A DNA stretch of 64,000 nt. Source: Nocardioides daejeonensis (GTDB taxonomy: Bacteria > Actinomycetota > Actinomycetes > Propionibacteriales > Nocardioidaceae). The translations under genes were made by a program, and so were the position numbers. The DNA lies in the NCBI RefSeq assembly GCF_003194585.1, contig NZ_QHKZ01000003.1:434001-498000 (forward strand), given 5' to 3'. The notes under the pieces are model-generated. The model was given only the letters and a program-made list of their open reading frames with translations. It searched no databases and had not been told where the DNA came from. This document shows positions 40,815 through 49,743 of this stretch, one piece after another. Positions within the stretch are counted from its first letter, which is position 1, and every line of letters starts with the position of its first letter.

Positions 40815-41555
40815 TCAACGCAGCACCAGGGCGACCGACGCGCATGCGGTCATCACGAGTCCGGCCAGGACGACCTTGCGGAACGTCTCGGGGCGCAAGG
40901 CGCCGAACACCTTGTCTCCCAGCGCCCATCCGGCAGGGACTCCCGCGATGCCGCCGAGCGCGACGAGTCCGGCAGTCAGGTCGATCTTGGCGACGACCAG
41001 GAATCCGATCACGGCCACCACGTCCTGAGCGAGGAACGCTGCCTGCAGCGTCGCCCGGAAACGGCGCGGCTCCAGCCCTGCGGCCTGGAAGGTGATGACC
41101 AACGGCGGCCCGTTGAGCCCGGTCGAGGTGAGCAGCGCCCCGCTCACGAAGCCTCCGGCGACCTCGCCGACCCGTCCCACCGGCGGCAGCTTGACCAGGG
41201 CAAGCACCAGCACCCCGAGGACGACCGACACAGCGACCGCAAGGGAGAGTTGCACCTCGGTCAAGAGCAGGAGCAGCACCAGGCCCAACGGCAGCCCGAA
41301 GGCGGCGGCCACCGAGACCCGCATGGCCAGGCGGACGTCGACCTCGTCGCGCTCGCGCCACCAGGCCCGCGCACACAGCACCACGCTCACCAGGACGCTC
41401 GAGACGACAGCTGGGACCGGACCCACCACGGGGATCAGCACCGGGACGGCGAGCAGCGCCATGCCGAAGCCGGTGATCGCCTGGGCCGCCGACGCCAAGA
41501 GGTAGACGACCGCCCCCAGGGCAAGCAGGCCGGCCACTTCCACGAGAAACTCCAC
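40815..41555 (-). CDS. TSUP (TauE/SafE) family membrane permease
   Basis: About 246 aa from a GTG at 41555; start uncertain because upstream in-frame GTG and TTG codons exist without good ribosome sites. Seven to eight hydrophobic helices, with the family motifs GFGMALLAVPVLIPVV in the first half and SGALLTSTGLNGPPLVIT in the second. TSUP proteins move sulfite, sulfoacetate or other organic anions. No sulfonate-degrading enzyme lies in the window, so the substrate is open. Confidence 0.83.
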   Translation of the reverse strand: MEFLVEVAGLLALGAVVYLLASAAQAITGFGMALLAVPVLIPVVGPVPAVVSSVLVSVVLCARAWWRERDEVDVRLAMRVSVAAAFGLPLGLVLLLLLTEVQLSLAVAVSVVLGVLVLALVKLPPVGRVGEVAGGFVSGALLTSTGLNGPPLVITFQAAGLEPRRFRATLQAAFLAQDVVAVIGFLVVAKIDLTAGLVALGGIAGVPAGWALGDKVFGALRPETFRKVVLAGLVMTACASVALVLR

Positions 41556-41729
41556 TTCCGGCGTACCTACGCTCTGGCCGCCCCACCTGATCGCATGAAC
41601 CACCCCCGCCGGAGCGAGCCTCCCACTCAACGGGACGCCTCGTCAGCAGTGGCGTTCCTCACACCTACTGTGACCGCCGACACATCAGCGGGAGGGGCGC
41701 CTTCCTGCGCCGTTGAGATGGAGGACCCA

Positions 41730-43355
41730 GTGAGGATTCGCACCACAACACTGACGCGCGTCGGTGCCGCCTTCCTGGCGAGCACCCTGCTCGTCACGGG
41801 ATGTGCCGACTCGGGCGGTGACAAGGACAACGACAAGGACAAGAGCGAGAAATCGTCCATGAGCAAGGACGAGATCTGGGCCGGTGGCGTCTACGGTGCC
41901 GACGACGGCGGCACCCCGAAGGACGGCGGCACCCTCACGGTTGGCGACTACGGCGAGCCTCGCTCCCTCGACCCCACCGTGACCATTCCCAACGGGGCTG
42001 TAGGAGCCTCCGCGATGGCGGCGATCTACGACGTGCTGATGCGCTGGGACGACGAGGCCGGCGCCTACGTGCCGCAGTTGGCCGAATCCCTCACCAGCGA
42101 CGACAACACCACCTGGCGACTTACCCTGCGCAAGGGTGTGAAGTTCTCCGACGGCACCCCCGTGGACGCCGCCGCGGTGATGGGCAGCATCGGCTACTAC
42201 ATGTCCAACCAGGGCTTCAACACGCTGCTGCTCTACACCAACCTCAGCGAGATGAAGCCGGTCGACGCCACCACCATCGACTTCGTCATGAAGGCACCGT
42301 GGGCGAGCTTCCCGGCCATGCTCGCTACCGGTCCCGGCATGATCGTCGCGCCGAAGGCGATCGCCGGCGGCAAGGACAAGTTCAAGCCGATCGGCGCCGG
42401 TCCGTTCGTCTTCGAGGACTACAAGCCGAGCGAGGAGCTCGTGCTGACCCGCAACGACGACTACTTCGGCGAGCGTCCCCACCTCGACAAGCTTCGTTTC
42501 GTCTGGCCTGCCTCCGACCAGGCGCGGATGGACTCCCTGAAGCGCGGTGACATCGACCAGGCCTCCGTCCGCACTCCGGGTGTTGTCGAGGAGGCGCGCA
42601 CCAGCGGCACCGCCGGGGCGCTGGTGCCGGTCGGCCTGGGCTCGATGGTCTGGATCAACAACCGCGAGGGGCGCCCCGGTGCCGACGAGCGGCTCCGCAA
42701 GGCGATGGACCTCGCCTTCGACCCGGAGGCGTTCCTTGAGCGCACGGCCGACGGCCACGGCATCGCGAGCCGCAACATCTACACGCCCTCGGCGCCGTAC
42801 TACACCGAGGTGACCACCCCGGAGACCAACATCGCGGAGGCGAAGAAGCTCGTCGAGGAGGCCAAGGCCGACGGCGTGAGCACCAAGCTCGTCTACCTGG
42901 GTCAGTCCGACCAGACCTCCAAGACCGCCGCCGTGACCATCCAGGCGATGCTCGAGGCGGCCGGCTTCACGGTCCAGGTCGAGCTGCTCAACAACATCGC
43001 CGACCAGACCAGCCGCATCTATGTCACGCATGACTACGACATCGCGTCGTCGTCGATGAGCATCCCGGTCGACGACCCCTATTCGCGCTTCTCCAGCCAG
43101 CTCATCGGAGCCTCGCCCGCCAACCCGTCCGGCTACAGCAACCCCGAGATGGACAAGCTGATCGGCAGCCTGCAGGCGGCCACCGGCGAGGAGGCGACCT
43201 CGATCCTCACCCAGATCAACGAGCTGTGGCAGGAGACGGTCCCCGGCATCGCCATCGCTCCCGGCGGCTTCTTCTTCCCCTGGAACGAGAACGTCCACGG
43301 CATCCTGCCCAGCAGCGAGTTCCTGATGCTCTACCACCAGGCCTGGAAGAGCTGA
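41730..43355 (+). CDS. ABC transporter substrate-binding lipoprotein (SBP family 5)
   Basis: 541 aa from a GTG with GGAGG 6 nt upstream (an ATG 12 nt earlier lacks one). Lipobox LVTGC near residue 20, Asp/Lys-rich linker, then GGTLTVGDYGEPRSLDPTVTI and the family-5 core. It shares the unusual EPRSLDPxVTI start, the WNENV...SxxFLMLY end and the final (T/A)WKS with the protein at 25058-26662. It stands next to the convergent Dpp/Opp-type operon and is its likely binding component. Extracytoplasmic, lipid-anchored. Confidence 0.88.
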   Translation: MRIRTTTLTRVGAAFLASTLLVTGCADSGGDKDNDKDKSEKSSMSKDEIWAGGVYGADDGGTPKDGGTLTVGDYGEPRSLDPTVTIPNGAVGASAMAAIYDVLMRWDDEAGAYVPQLAESLTSDDNTTWRLTLRKGVKFSDGTPVDAAAVMGSIGYYMSNQGFNTLLLYTNLSEMKPVDATTIDFVMKAPWASFPAMLATGPGMIVAPKAIAGGKDKFKPIGAGPFVFEDYKPSEELVLTRNDDYFGERPHLDKLRFVWPASDQARMDSLKRGDIDQASVRTPGVVEEARTSGTAGALVPVGLGSMVWINNREGRPGADERLRKAMDLAFDPEAFLERTADGHGIASRNIYTPSAPYYTEVTTPETNIAEAKKLVEEAKADGVSTKLVYLGQSDQTSKTAAVTIQAMLEAAGFTVQVELLNNIADQTSRIYVTHDYDIASSSMSIPVDDPYSRFSSQLIGASPANPSGYSNPEMDKLIGSLQAATGEEATSILTQINELWQETVPGIAIAPGGFFFPWNENVHGILPSSEFLMLYHQAWKS

Positions 43356-43387
43356 CCCTCCCCAGCGCCACCTCCGTCCGACGGGCC

Positions 43388-43444
43388 ACGCTCGAACCGA
43401 CGGGTCAACGCTCGAACCGACGGGTCAACGCTCGAACCGACGGA
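43388..43444. repeat. 20-bp tandem repeat, about 2.8 copies
   Basis: Units starting ACGCTCGAACCGACGGGTCA at 43388, 43408 and (partial) 43428. The first two are identical. Noncoding, directly after the binding-protein gene. Confidence 0.8.
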
Positions 43445-43454
43445 ACAGCACCAA

Positions 43455-43497
43455 GAAGCGGGCCGGCATCCCCCAGGAGGGGACGCCGGCCCGCTTC
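43455..43497. terminator. Strong hairpin terminator
   Basis: Arms GAAGCGGGCCGGC (43455-43467) and complement (43485-43497), extended by TCCCC/GGGGA inside. Lies between convergent transcripts. Confidence 0.75.
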
Positions 43498-43640
43498 GTC
43501 GACACGCCACCTTCAGCACGTCGAAACGCCAGCTTCAGTGAGTTGAGGCGCCAGCTTTAGTGCGCGGTGTTCGCGCAAATCTTGGCGACTCAACGTGTCG
43601 AAGCTGGCGACTCAACGTGTCGAAGCTGGCGTCTCGACGC
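43498..43640. repeat. 22-bp repeat array in inverted arrangement
   Basis: Three units in one orientation (43498-43519, 43520-43541, 43542-43563), a 22-nt centre (43564-43585), then two identical units (43586-43607, 43608-43629) and a partial one in the opposite orientation. Unit core AAGCTGGCGTCTCGACG; same family as 32133-32176 and 59534-59673. The spacing stays at 22 bp even through the centre. Confidence 0.82.
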
Positions 43641-43652
43641 GACGGCGTCAGG

Positions 43653-44669
43653 TCAGGCGCTGACGTTGTGGCAGGCCACGAACTGGCCCGGGCGCATCTC
43701 GCGGAGCACGGGCTCCTCGGCAGCACACTGCTCGGTGGCCAAGGGGCAGCGGGTCCGGAACCGGCAGCCGCTCGGGGGGTTGAGCGGCGACGGCAGCTCG
43801 ACGTCCTTGACCGGAGCTTCGGCGGTGGCCTCGCCGGCGGCCCGAGCCTGCGCATCGGCAGCGCTGGGGACGGAGGCGAGGAGCAGCCGCGTGTAGGGGT
43901 GCAGGGCCTTGTTCTGCATGTCGTCGGACGGAATGACCTCGCAGGTCTTGCCGAGATACATGACCATGACCCGGTCGCTGATGTTCTTCACCACGGCTAC
44001 GTCGTGGGCGATGAAGATCATGCTCAGGTCGTAGCGCTCGCGCGTCTCCTCGAGCAGGTTGAGGACCTGCGCCTGGACCGAGACATCCAGACTGGAGACC
44101 GGCTCGTCGCAGATGAGCACGTCGGGGTCCAAGGCGAGCGAGCGGGCGATGCAGACACGCTGGCACTGGCCACCAGAGAGCTCGTGGGGACGCCGGTCCC
44201 GGACCACAGCCGGGTCCAGGCCGACGGAGGAGAGCAGGTCGTCGACGAACTTCGCGCGGTCCTTGCCCTCGAAGCCCCAGACCTCGAGACCCTCGGCGAC
44301 CAGGTCCTTGACCTTGCGCCGCGGGTTCAGCGCAGAGACCGGATCCTGCATGATCATCTGCATCTTGGCGCGCGCCCGACGCATGTCGTTCTTCTTGAGC
44401 GCAGTCAGCTCGGCGTCACCGAGCAGCACCCGCCCCGAGGTGGGCGCCGGCAGCTGCATCAGGGCTCGGCCGGCGCTGGACTTGCCGCAGCCGGACTCAC
44501 CCAGGATCCCGAGCGTCTCCCCCGGGAGTACGTCGATGCTCAGGTCGGAGACGGCATGCACGACGCCGCCGGTCACCGGGAACTCGACCACGAGGTTCTC
44601 GACGGTCAAGGCGCGCTTCTCGTCTGCGCGCAGGTGCGCGATGCCGCTACCGGCCATGGGTGTGCTCAC
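43653..44669 (-). CDS. Dpp/Opp-type ABC transporter ATPase (OppF-like)
   Basis: 338 aa. Walker A GESGCGKS (57-64), signature LSGGQ (164-168), Walker B VLICDEP with E189, and the C-terminal Opp/Dpp extension with NPPSGCRFRTRCP and further Cys residues that in relatives hold an Fe-S cluster. The signature reads LSGGQCQR where QQR is usual. ATG overlaps the upstream ATPase by 23 nt. Couples ATP hydrolysis to uptake. Confidence 0.9.
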   Translation of the reverse strand: MSTPMAGSGIAHLRADEKRALTVENLVVEFPVTGGVVHAVSDLSIDVLPGETLGILGESGCGKSSAGRALMQLPAPTSGRVLLGDAELTALKKNDMRRARAKMQMIMQDPVSALNPRRKVKDLVAEGLEVWGFEGKDRAKFVDDLLSSVGLDPAVVRDRRPHELSGGQCQRVCIARSLALDPDVLICDEPVSSLDVSVQAQVLNLLEETRERYDLSMIFIAHDVAVVKNISDRVMVMYLGKTCEVIPSDDMQNKALHPYTRLLLASVPSAADAQARAAGEATAEAPVKDVELPSPLNPPSGCRFRTRCPLATEQCAAEEPVLREMRPGQFVACHNVSA

Positions 44670-45678
44670 TTCCTACGGGGGCCGCACCGGCCAGAAGCGG
44701 ATGGTGGCAGGCGACCGACCGACCGGGGCCGGCGAGCGGCTGAAGGAGCGGGAGGTCGCTCGTGCAGGTCGTGTCGGCGTACCCACAGCGCGGAGCGAAG
44801 CGGCATCCGCCGGGCGGGTTCGCCATGTCGGGCGGGTTGCCCTCGATCGCACGCAGCAGGCTGTGCGGTGCGTTCTCGATCTGCGGGATCGAGGCGAGCA
44901 GCGCATCGGTGTAGGGGTGCGTCGGCGCCGCGAAGACCTCGCTGGTCCGGCCCTGTTCGACGGTTCGGCCGGCGTACATCACCTGCACCCGGTCGGTCCG
45001 CCCGGCGACGGCGCCGAGATCGTGGCTGACCAGCACCGTGGCCATGTCCCGCTCGGTGGTGAGATTGCCGAGCAGGTCGAGGATCTGCTTCTGCACGGTC
45101 ACGTCGAGGGCAGTGGTGGGCTCGTCGGCGATCAGCAGGCGCGGGTCGCAGGCCAGTGCCATCGCGATGACGACCCGCTGCCGCATGCCACCCGACATCT
45201 CGTGCGGGTACTGCCGCATCCGGCGCTTCGGCTCGGGGATGCCGACCTGCGTAAGCAGCTCAACGGCGCGCTCCTCCGCCTCCTTGCGCGTGCAGCGCAG
45301 GTGGAAGCGCAAGGTCTCGGTGAGGTGGGTGCCGATCCGCTTGACCGGGTTGAGAGAGGTCATCGGGTCCTGGAAGACCATCGCGACCTCGGTGCCCCAC
45401 AGCTTGCGGCGTACGGCGCGCTTCACCCCGTGCACGTCGACCCCGCCCAGCGTCACCTTGCCGGTGACGGTGGTGCGGGCGTCGTTCGAGATGAGACCCA
45501 TGACGGTGCGGCCCAGCACCGACTTGCCGGAGCCGGACTCACCCACCAGGCCGAGCGTCTCGCCCGGTCGCAGCTCGAAGGAGACCCCGTCGACCGCCCG
45601 TACGTCGCCCCGTGGGGTATGGAAGACGGTGCGGAGGTTCTCCACCACCAGGATGGGGCTCTTGGATTCACTGGTCAC
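44647..45678 (-). CDS. Dpp/Opp-type ABC transporter ATPase (OppD-like)
   Basis: 343 aa from a GTG overlapping the permease stop (GTGA). Walker A GESGSGKS (46-53), MSGGMRQR signature, LLIADEPTTALD, and the C-terminal NPPGGCRFAPRC Cys region. Partner of the OppF-like ATPase. Longer in-frame starts would lie in the permease gene. Confidence 0.9.
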   Translation of the reverse strand: MTSESKSPILVVENLRTVFHTPRGDVRAVDGVSFELRPGETLGLVGESGSGKSVLGRTVMGLISNDARTTVTGKVTLGGVDVHGVKRAVRRKLWGTEVAMVFQDPMTSLNPVKRIGTHLTETLRFHLRCTRKEAEERAVELLTQVGIPEPKRRMRQYPHEMSGGMRQRVVIAMALACDPRLLIADEPTTALDVTVQKQILDLLGNLTTERDMATVLVSHDLGAVAGRTDRVQVMYAGRTVEQGRTSEVFAAPTHPYTDALLASIPQIENAPHSLLRAIEGNPPDMANPPGGCRFAPRCGYADTTCTSDLPLLQPLAGPGRSVACHHPLLAGAAPVGSEHTHGR

Positions 45679-46823
45679 AGCTTGGCACTCCTCGGGTCCC
45701 AGCGCTTCTGGACCTTCTCGCCCAGCAGGTTGAAGGAGAAGACGGTCAGGAAGAGGCACAGGCCCGGGACGATCACGATGAACGGGTGGGCCTCCATGAC
45801 CCCGCCCTCACCCTCGGCGATCATGTTGCCCCAGGTCGGCTCGGGCGCACGGATGCCAAGGCCCAGGTAGGAGAGCGACGCCTCCGCGACGATCAGCATC
45901 GAGACCATCACGACGCCCATCGACGCGACCGGAAGCACCACGTTGGGCAGCAGCTCCTTGCGCAGCAGGCGCATGCGGGTGGCGCCGATCGCCTGGGCGG
46001 CCAGCACGAACTCGCGCTGGGCGAAGGTGATCGTGTTGGCGCGGGCGACGCGCACCATGCTCGGGATGGTCAACAGCGAGAGGGCGATCGACAGGTTGCG
46101 CAGGTTCGGCGACAGCACCGTGCCGAGCGCGATGAGCAAGACCAGCGGCGGCACCGCGAGCAGTGCGTTGGCGAGGATGCCGACCACTCGGTCGGTCGCA
46201 CCGCGCAGGAAGCCCGCAACCATGCCGATCAGACCGCCCACGGTGGTGCCGATCAGGATCGCGAAGAGCGAGACGACCAACGACGTACGGGCGCCGTAGA
46301 TGGCCCGGGCGAGCATGTCCAGACCGTAGTTGTTGGTGCCCAGCGGGTACTCCGAGCCGAGCTCCGGCTCGGCGAAGATCGGAGCGTACAGGCCCTGGGT
46401 CGCGTCGTTGTGGTTGCCCAACGGCAGCAGCGGCGCCAGCACCGCAAGGCCGATGAGCACGGTCAGCCAGGTCATGCCGAGCACGAAGACGATGTCGACC
46501 GACTTGCCGCGGACGGCCTCGGCGATCCGGCCGAGGCCGTTCATCGCGACCAGCAGGCCGACCACCAGGAGCAGCACCTTCGCCAGCGTGATCAGCAACG
46601 CGGTGGTGGCGGCGAAGCCGGCCAGGGCCAGACCGCCGACGAGCATGGGTGCGCCGACGAGCAGCTGCGTCCTGCGGGAGACCCGCGGCTTGGCAGCGGT
46701 CTCCTCACCCGGATCGAGCAGCGCGGTGCCCGCAGCGGCGGCAGGGACCGGTGCGTCCACGGGGTCACCGGTGTGGTTGATGTCAGGCTCGGGCACGGCG
46801 CGTCCTCGGGTCGAGATAGCCAT
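45675..46823 (-). CDS. Dpp/Opp-type ABC transporter permease (DppC-like)
   Basis: 382 aa. After a hydrophilic N-terminus (about 50 residues) there are two extra hydrophobic segments, then the DppC core: GTNNYGLDMLARAIYGARTSL and the EAA loop EFVLAAQAIGATRMRLLRKELLPN. Longer than usual DppC (about 300 aa) because of the N-terminal part. The ATG overlaps the upstream permease by 41 nt; a GTG at 46796 is an alternative. Confidence 0.88.
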   Translation of the reverse strand: MAISTRGRAVPEPDINHTGDPVDAPVPAAAAGTALLDPGEETAAKPRVSRRTQLLVGAPMLVGGLALAGFAATTALLITLAKVLLLVVGLLVAMNGLGRIAEAVRGKSVDIVFVLGMTWLTVLIGLAVLAPLLPLGNHNDATQGLYAPIFAEPELGSEYPLGTNNYGLDMLARAIYGARTSLVVSLFAILIGTTVGGLIGMVAGFLRGATDRVVGILANALLAVPPLVLLIALGTVLSPNLRNLSIALSLLTIPSMVRVARANTITFAQREFVLAAQAIGATRMRLLRKELLPNVVLPVASMGVVMVSMLIVAEASLSYLGLGIRAPEPTWGNMIAEGEGGVMEAHPFIVIVPGLCLFLTVFSFNLLGEKVQKRWDPRSAKL

Positions 46824-47736
46824 AGGAGAGGTCGATGAGAGCGCTGCTGAGGACGTAGACCACGGCGATCAGCAACACGGCGCCCTGCACCATCGGGTAG
46901 TTGCCGGTGCTGGCGGCCTCGATCACGAGACGGCCCATGCCCGGCAAGGAGAAGAGATACTCCACGATCACCGTGGACCCGACCAGGCGGCCGATGCTCA
47001 GCCCCAGGATGGTCACCAACGAGAACGAGGAGGGGCGGAGCGCGTCGCTCACCATGATCCGCAGCGGCGGCATGCCCTTGGCCCGGGCAGCGAGGATGAA
47101 GTCCTCGTTGAGCGTGGTCACCAGGTCGTTGCGCAGGATCCGGGTGAACATCGCCATCTCCATCAGGGCGATCGTCAGCGCCGGCAGGAAGACATGGCTC
47201 AGATTGCCACCGAAGTCGTCGGTGATCCGCACCCAGCCTGTCCGCGGGAACCAGCCCATCGAGTTGACCAGGACCGCGATGAGCACCAGGCCGACGAGGA
47301 ACGAAGGCAACGACAGCAGCCCGAAGGTGAAGGCGCCGATGGCCCGGTCGATCCGGCCGCCCTCGTTGTAGGCCGACCACATCGCCAGCGGCACGGAGAC
47401 GACCAGCGCGATCAGCAGGCCGAGCCCGGCGAGCTCCAGGCTCACCGGCATGGCTGCCACGAGACGATCCCAGACCGGCACCACCGGCGGGATCAGCGAG
47501 CTGCCGAGGTCGCCGTGCAGTACGCCGCCGAACCAGTCGAAGTAGCGGGTGAAGAAGGGGTCGTTGAGACCCATCTCGTCCCGGAGGGCGGCGTACTCCG
47601 ACGGTTCCCGGCCTTCACCCAGGACGGCGACCGCCGGATCGCCCGGCACCAGGGAGAGAAGCGCGAAGACGCCGAAGCTCACCAGCAGCAGGACTGCCAG
47701 GAGCTCCAGGACTCGCAACACGAATTGACGCAACAC
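46783..47736 (-). CDS. Dpp/Opp-type ABC transporter permease (DppB-like)
   Basis: 317 aa, six hydrophobic segments. DppB hallmarks: LLLVSFGVFALLSLVPGDPA at the N-terminus, GDLGSS, and the EAA loop DFILAARAKGMPPLRIMVSDALRPS. First gene of the transporter operon 47736-to-43653. The 143-nt upstream gap holds the promoter and a GGGTC-GA-GACCC palindrome near 47755. Confidence 0.9.
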   Translation of the reverse strand: MLRQFVLRVLELLAVLLLVSFGVFALLSLVPGDPAVAVLGEGREPSEYAALRDEMGLNDPFFTRYFDWFGGVLHGDLGSSLIPPVVPVWDRLVAAMPVSLELAGLGLLIALVVSVPLAMWSAYNEGGRIDRAIGAFTFGLLSLPSFLVGLVLIAVLVNSMGWFPRTGWVRITDDFGGNLSHVFLPALTIALMEMAMFTRILRNDLVTTLNEDFILAARAKGMPPLRIMVSDALRPSSFSLVTILGLSIGRLVGSTVIVEYLFSLPGMGRLVIEAASTGNYPMVQGAVLLIAVVYVLSSALIDLSYGYLDPRTRRARA

Positions 47737-47879
47737 AGGAGTGAATTTCCCATCGGGTCGAGACCCGGGATGTGACCTGTCCCACTCACCGGAAGCCCTG
47801 CGCGGCGGCAGTTCGAACGGTGAGGGGCGTAGCGGTCGCTCGGGTCGGCGGGACGAGGTTCAGCGGGGCGGCGAGGCGG

Positions 47880-49538
47880 TCACGGCGCCAGGCTGACGGC
47901 GGTGCGGATCACCTTGCCGGTGGCGTTGCGCGGCAGCGGGGAGTCGACGATCTTCCAGTGCGTCGGCACCTTGTAGTGGGCCAGGTTCTCCGCGGCGTGC
48001 CTGCGCAGCTCGAGCTCCAGCGCGCCCGGATCGTCGGCACCCTGCGCGACAACCACCGCCCCGACCTCCTGGCCCAGGTCGGAGTGCGGGACGCCGAGCA
48101 CGACGCACTCGGCGACCGAGGGGTGCTCGGCCAGCACTCCCTCGACCTCGGCCGGGTAGACGTTCTCGCCACCGCGGATGATGAGGTCGGAGCGCCGACT
48201 GGAGAGCCGCAGCCGGCCCTGCTCGTCGAGCGTACCGAGGTCGCCGGTACGCAGCCAGCGGTCCTCCGTGAATGCCGCGGCGGTGGCCTCGGGGTTGTTC
48301 CAGTAGCCGAGCATCGTGAAGCACGAACGAGTGTGCACCTCGCCCTCCTCGCCGGGAGGGAGCACTCGGCCGTTCACGTCCCGCACCTGCATCTCCACAC
48401 CGATGATCGGCCGCCCGAGGGACCCCGGGGCCTCGGCCAGATCGATCGGCGTCGCCACGCAGATCGCGGTGCAGGTCTCGGTCATGCCGTAGGAGTCGAC
48501 CAGCGCCGACGCGAAGGGCAGCCCCTCACGCAGCCGCTGCTTGAACTCCACCGATGACGGCGCCGAGGCCAGCGAGAAGGCGTAGAGCGACGAGGTGTCG
48601 TAGTCGCCGACACGGTCGAAGGCGAGCAGCCTGTTGGCCATCGTGGGCACGGCGCCCCAGTGGGTGACGTGTGCCTTCTCGACCAGCTCCAGCACCTTCG
48701 CCACGTCGAAGGCGCCCAGGTGCAGGGCGACCTTGCTGCCGGTGGCGAGCCGCGGAGCGATCAGGTTGTGGAGGCTGCCGACGTGGAAGAGCGGCATGGC
48801 AAGCAGGTAGGTCTTCTGGCGCGGGTCGGTCGGGTCGCCGAACGCAGCAGCGAGCGCGTCGGAGTAGCGGTGGTACTCCACGACAGCGGCCACGTTGCGG
48901 TGCGAGTGCACGGCGCCCTTCGGCCGGCCCGACGTGCCCGAGGTGTAGAGGATGACGGCCGGGTCGTCCTCGGCCACGTCCTCGCTCGGCGGCGGCGCGT
49001 CGGGGTGGGCGGTCGCCATCCGGTCCAGGTCTGCCTCGATGTCGAGGACCGGCACCGTCACCCCCAGGGAGGCGTACGCCGCTTGTCGCTTGCCGTCGGC
49101 GAAGATCAGCTTGGGGGTGGCGTGCTCAAGACCGTAGGCGAGCTCCCGCGGCGACCACCAGGCGTTGTAGCCGACGGCGATCGCGCCGATCGAGACCGTC
49201 GCCCAGAACGCCTGGATCCACCCGACGTTGTTGGCCGAGGCGATCGCCACGCGGTCGCCCTTGCCGATGCCGTGCTCCTCACGGAGCGCCCGGGCGAGGG
49301 AGGAGACACGAGCCAGGTGCTCGGCGTACGTCAAGGTGCCGTCGAGGGAGACGACGTAGGGGCTGTCGCCCCACTGCTGCGAACTGGCGAGCATCTCGTG
49401 GAGGGAGCGGAAGCGGTTCTTGAAGACCGGCACCTCGACGCCGAGGATCTCAGCCGGCTCCAGCTCCCACTGGCCGCCCGGGCCGCTCAGCCCTGCCAGA
49501 AGCTGCTGGGCCGCGAGCGCTGCGTCGGTCTGCGTCAT
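47880..49538 (-). CDS. AMP-dependent acyl-CoA synthetase (FadD-like)
   Basis: 552 aa. LYTSGTSGRPKGAVHSH, YGMTETCTA, LRTGDLG and terminal PLPRNATGKVIRT are the ANL motifs. GGAGG 4 nt before the ATG at 49538. Paralogue of 11456-13072. Divergent from an SDR across an operator-like inverted repeat. Next to the steroid genes (3-alpha-HSD, kshA), so activation of a steroid carboxylate is plausible. Confidence 0.88.
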   Translation of the reverse strand: MTQTDAALAAQQLLAGLSGPGGQWELEPAEILGVEVPVFKNRFRSLHEMLASSQQWGDSPYVVSLDGTLTYAEHLARVSSLARALREEHGIGKGDRVAIASANNVGWIQAFWATVSIGAIAVGYNAWWSPRELAYGLEHATPKLIFADGKRQAAYASLGVTVPVLDIEADLDRMATAHPDAPPPSEDVAEDDPAVILYTSGTSGRPKGAVHSHRNVAAVVEYHRYSDALAAAFGDPTDPRQKTYLLAMPLFHVGSLHNLIAPRLATGSKVALHLGAFDVAKVLELVEKAHVTHWGAVPTMANRLLAFDRVGDYDTSSLYAFSLASAPSSVEFKQRLREGLPFASALVDSYGMTETCTAICVATPIDLAEAPGSLGRPIIGVEMQVRDVNGRVLPPGEEGEVHTRSCFTMLGYWNNPEATAAAFTEDRWLRTGDLGTLDEQGRLRLSSRRSDLIIRGGENVYPAEVEGVLAEHPSVAECVVLGVPHSDLGQEVGAVVVAQGADDPGALELELRRHAAENLAHYKVPTHWKIVDSPLPRNATGKVIRTAVSLAP

Positions 49539-49629
49539 CGTTCCTCCACTCGGATGCGTCGGCCGCCGACGCTCCCCCGGCGTCGACGCATCAGGAAGTA
49601 TGTGTGCGGGCTCACCTGCGGGGTTCCGA

Positions 49630-49650
49630 GGTTCCCGATGACCGGGAACC
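49630..49650. promoter_or_regulatory. Inverted-repeat operator GGTTCCCG-ATGAC-CGGGAACC
   Basis: Perfect 8-bp arms around a 5-bp centre in the divergent ligase/SDR promoter. It shares GGTTCC...ACCGGGAAC with 15738-15757. Confidence 0.55.
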
Positions 49651-49743
49651 CATCGCGTGCCGTCGGCGGGTCCCACCACGATGTTCCCCGACAGGTAGGG
49701 ACGACCCCGTCCCCCGGTGACGCGACGAGGCAGGAGACAGGCG

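Noticed and set aside
41556..41630. TTG start at 41630 for the TSUP gene
   Set aside because: No ribosome site and the extension is hydrophilic and atypical; a GTG closer to the first membrane helix fits family length better.
43498..43640. CRISPR array
   Set aside because: Units of 22 bp follow each other without unique spacers, orientation flips at the centre, and no cas genes are nearby.
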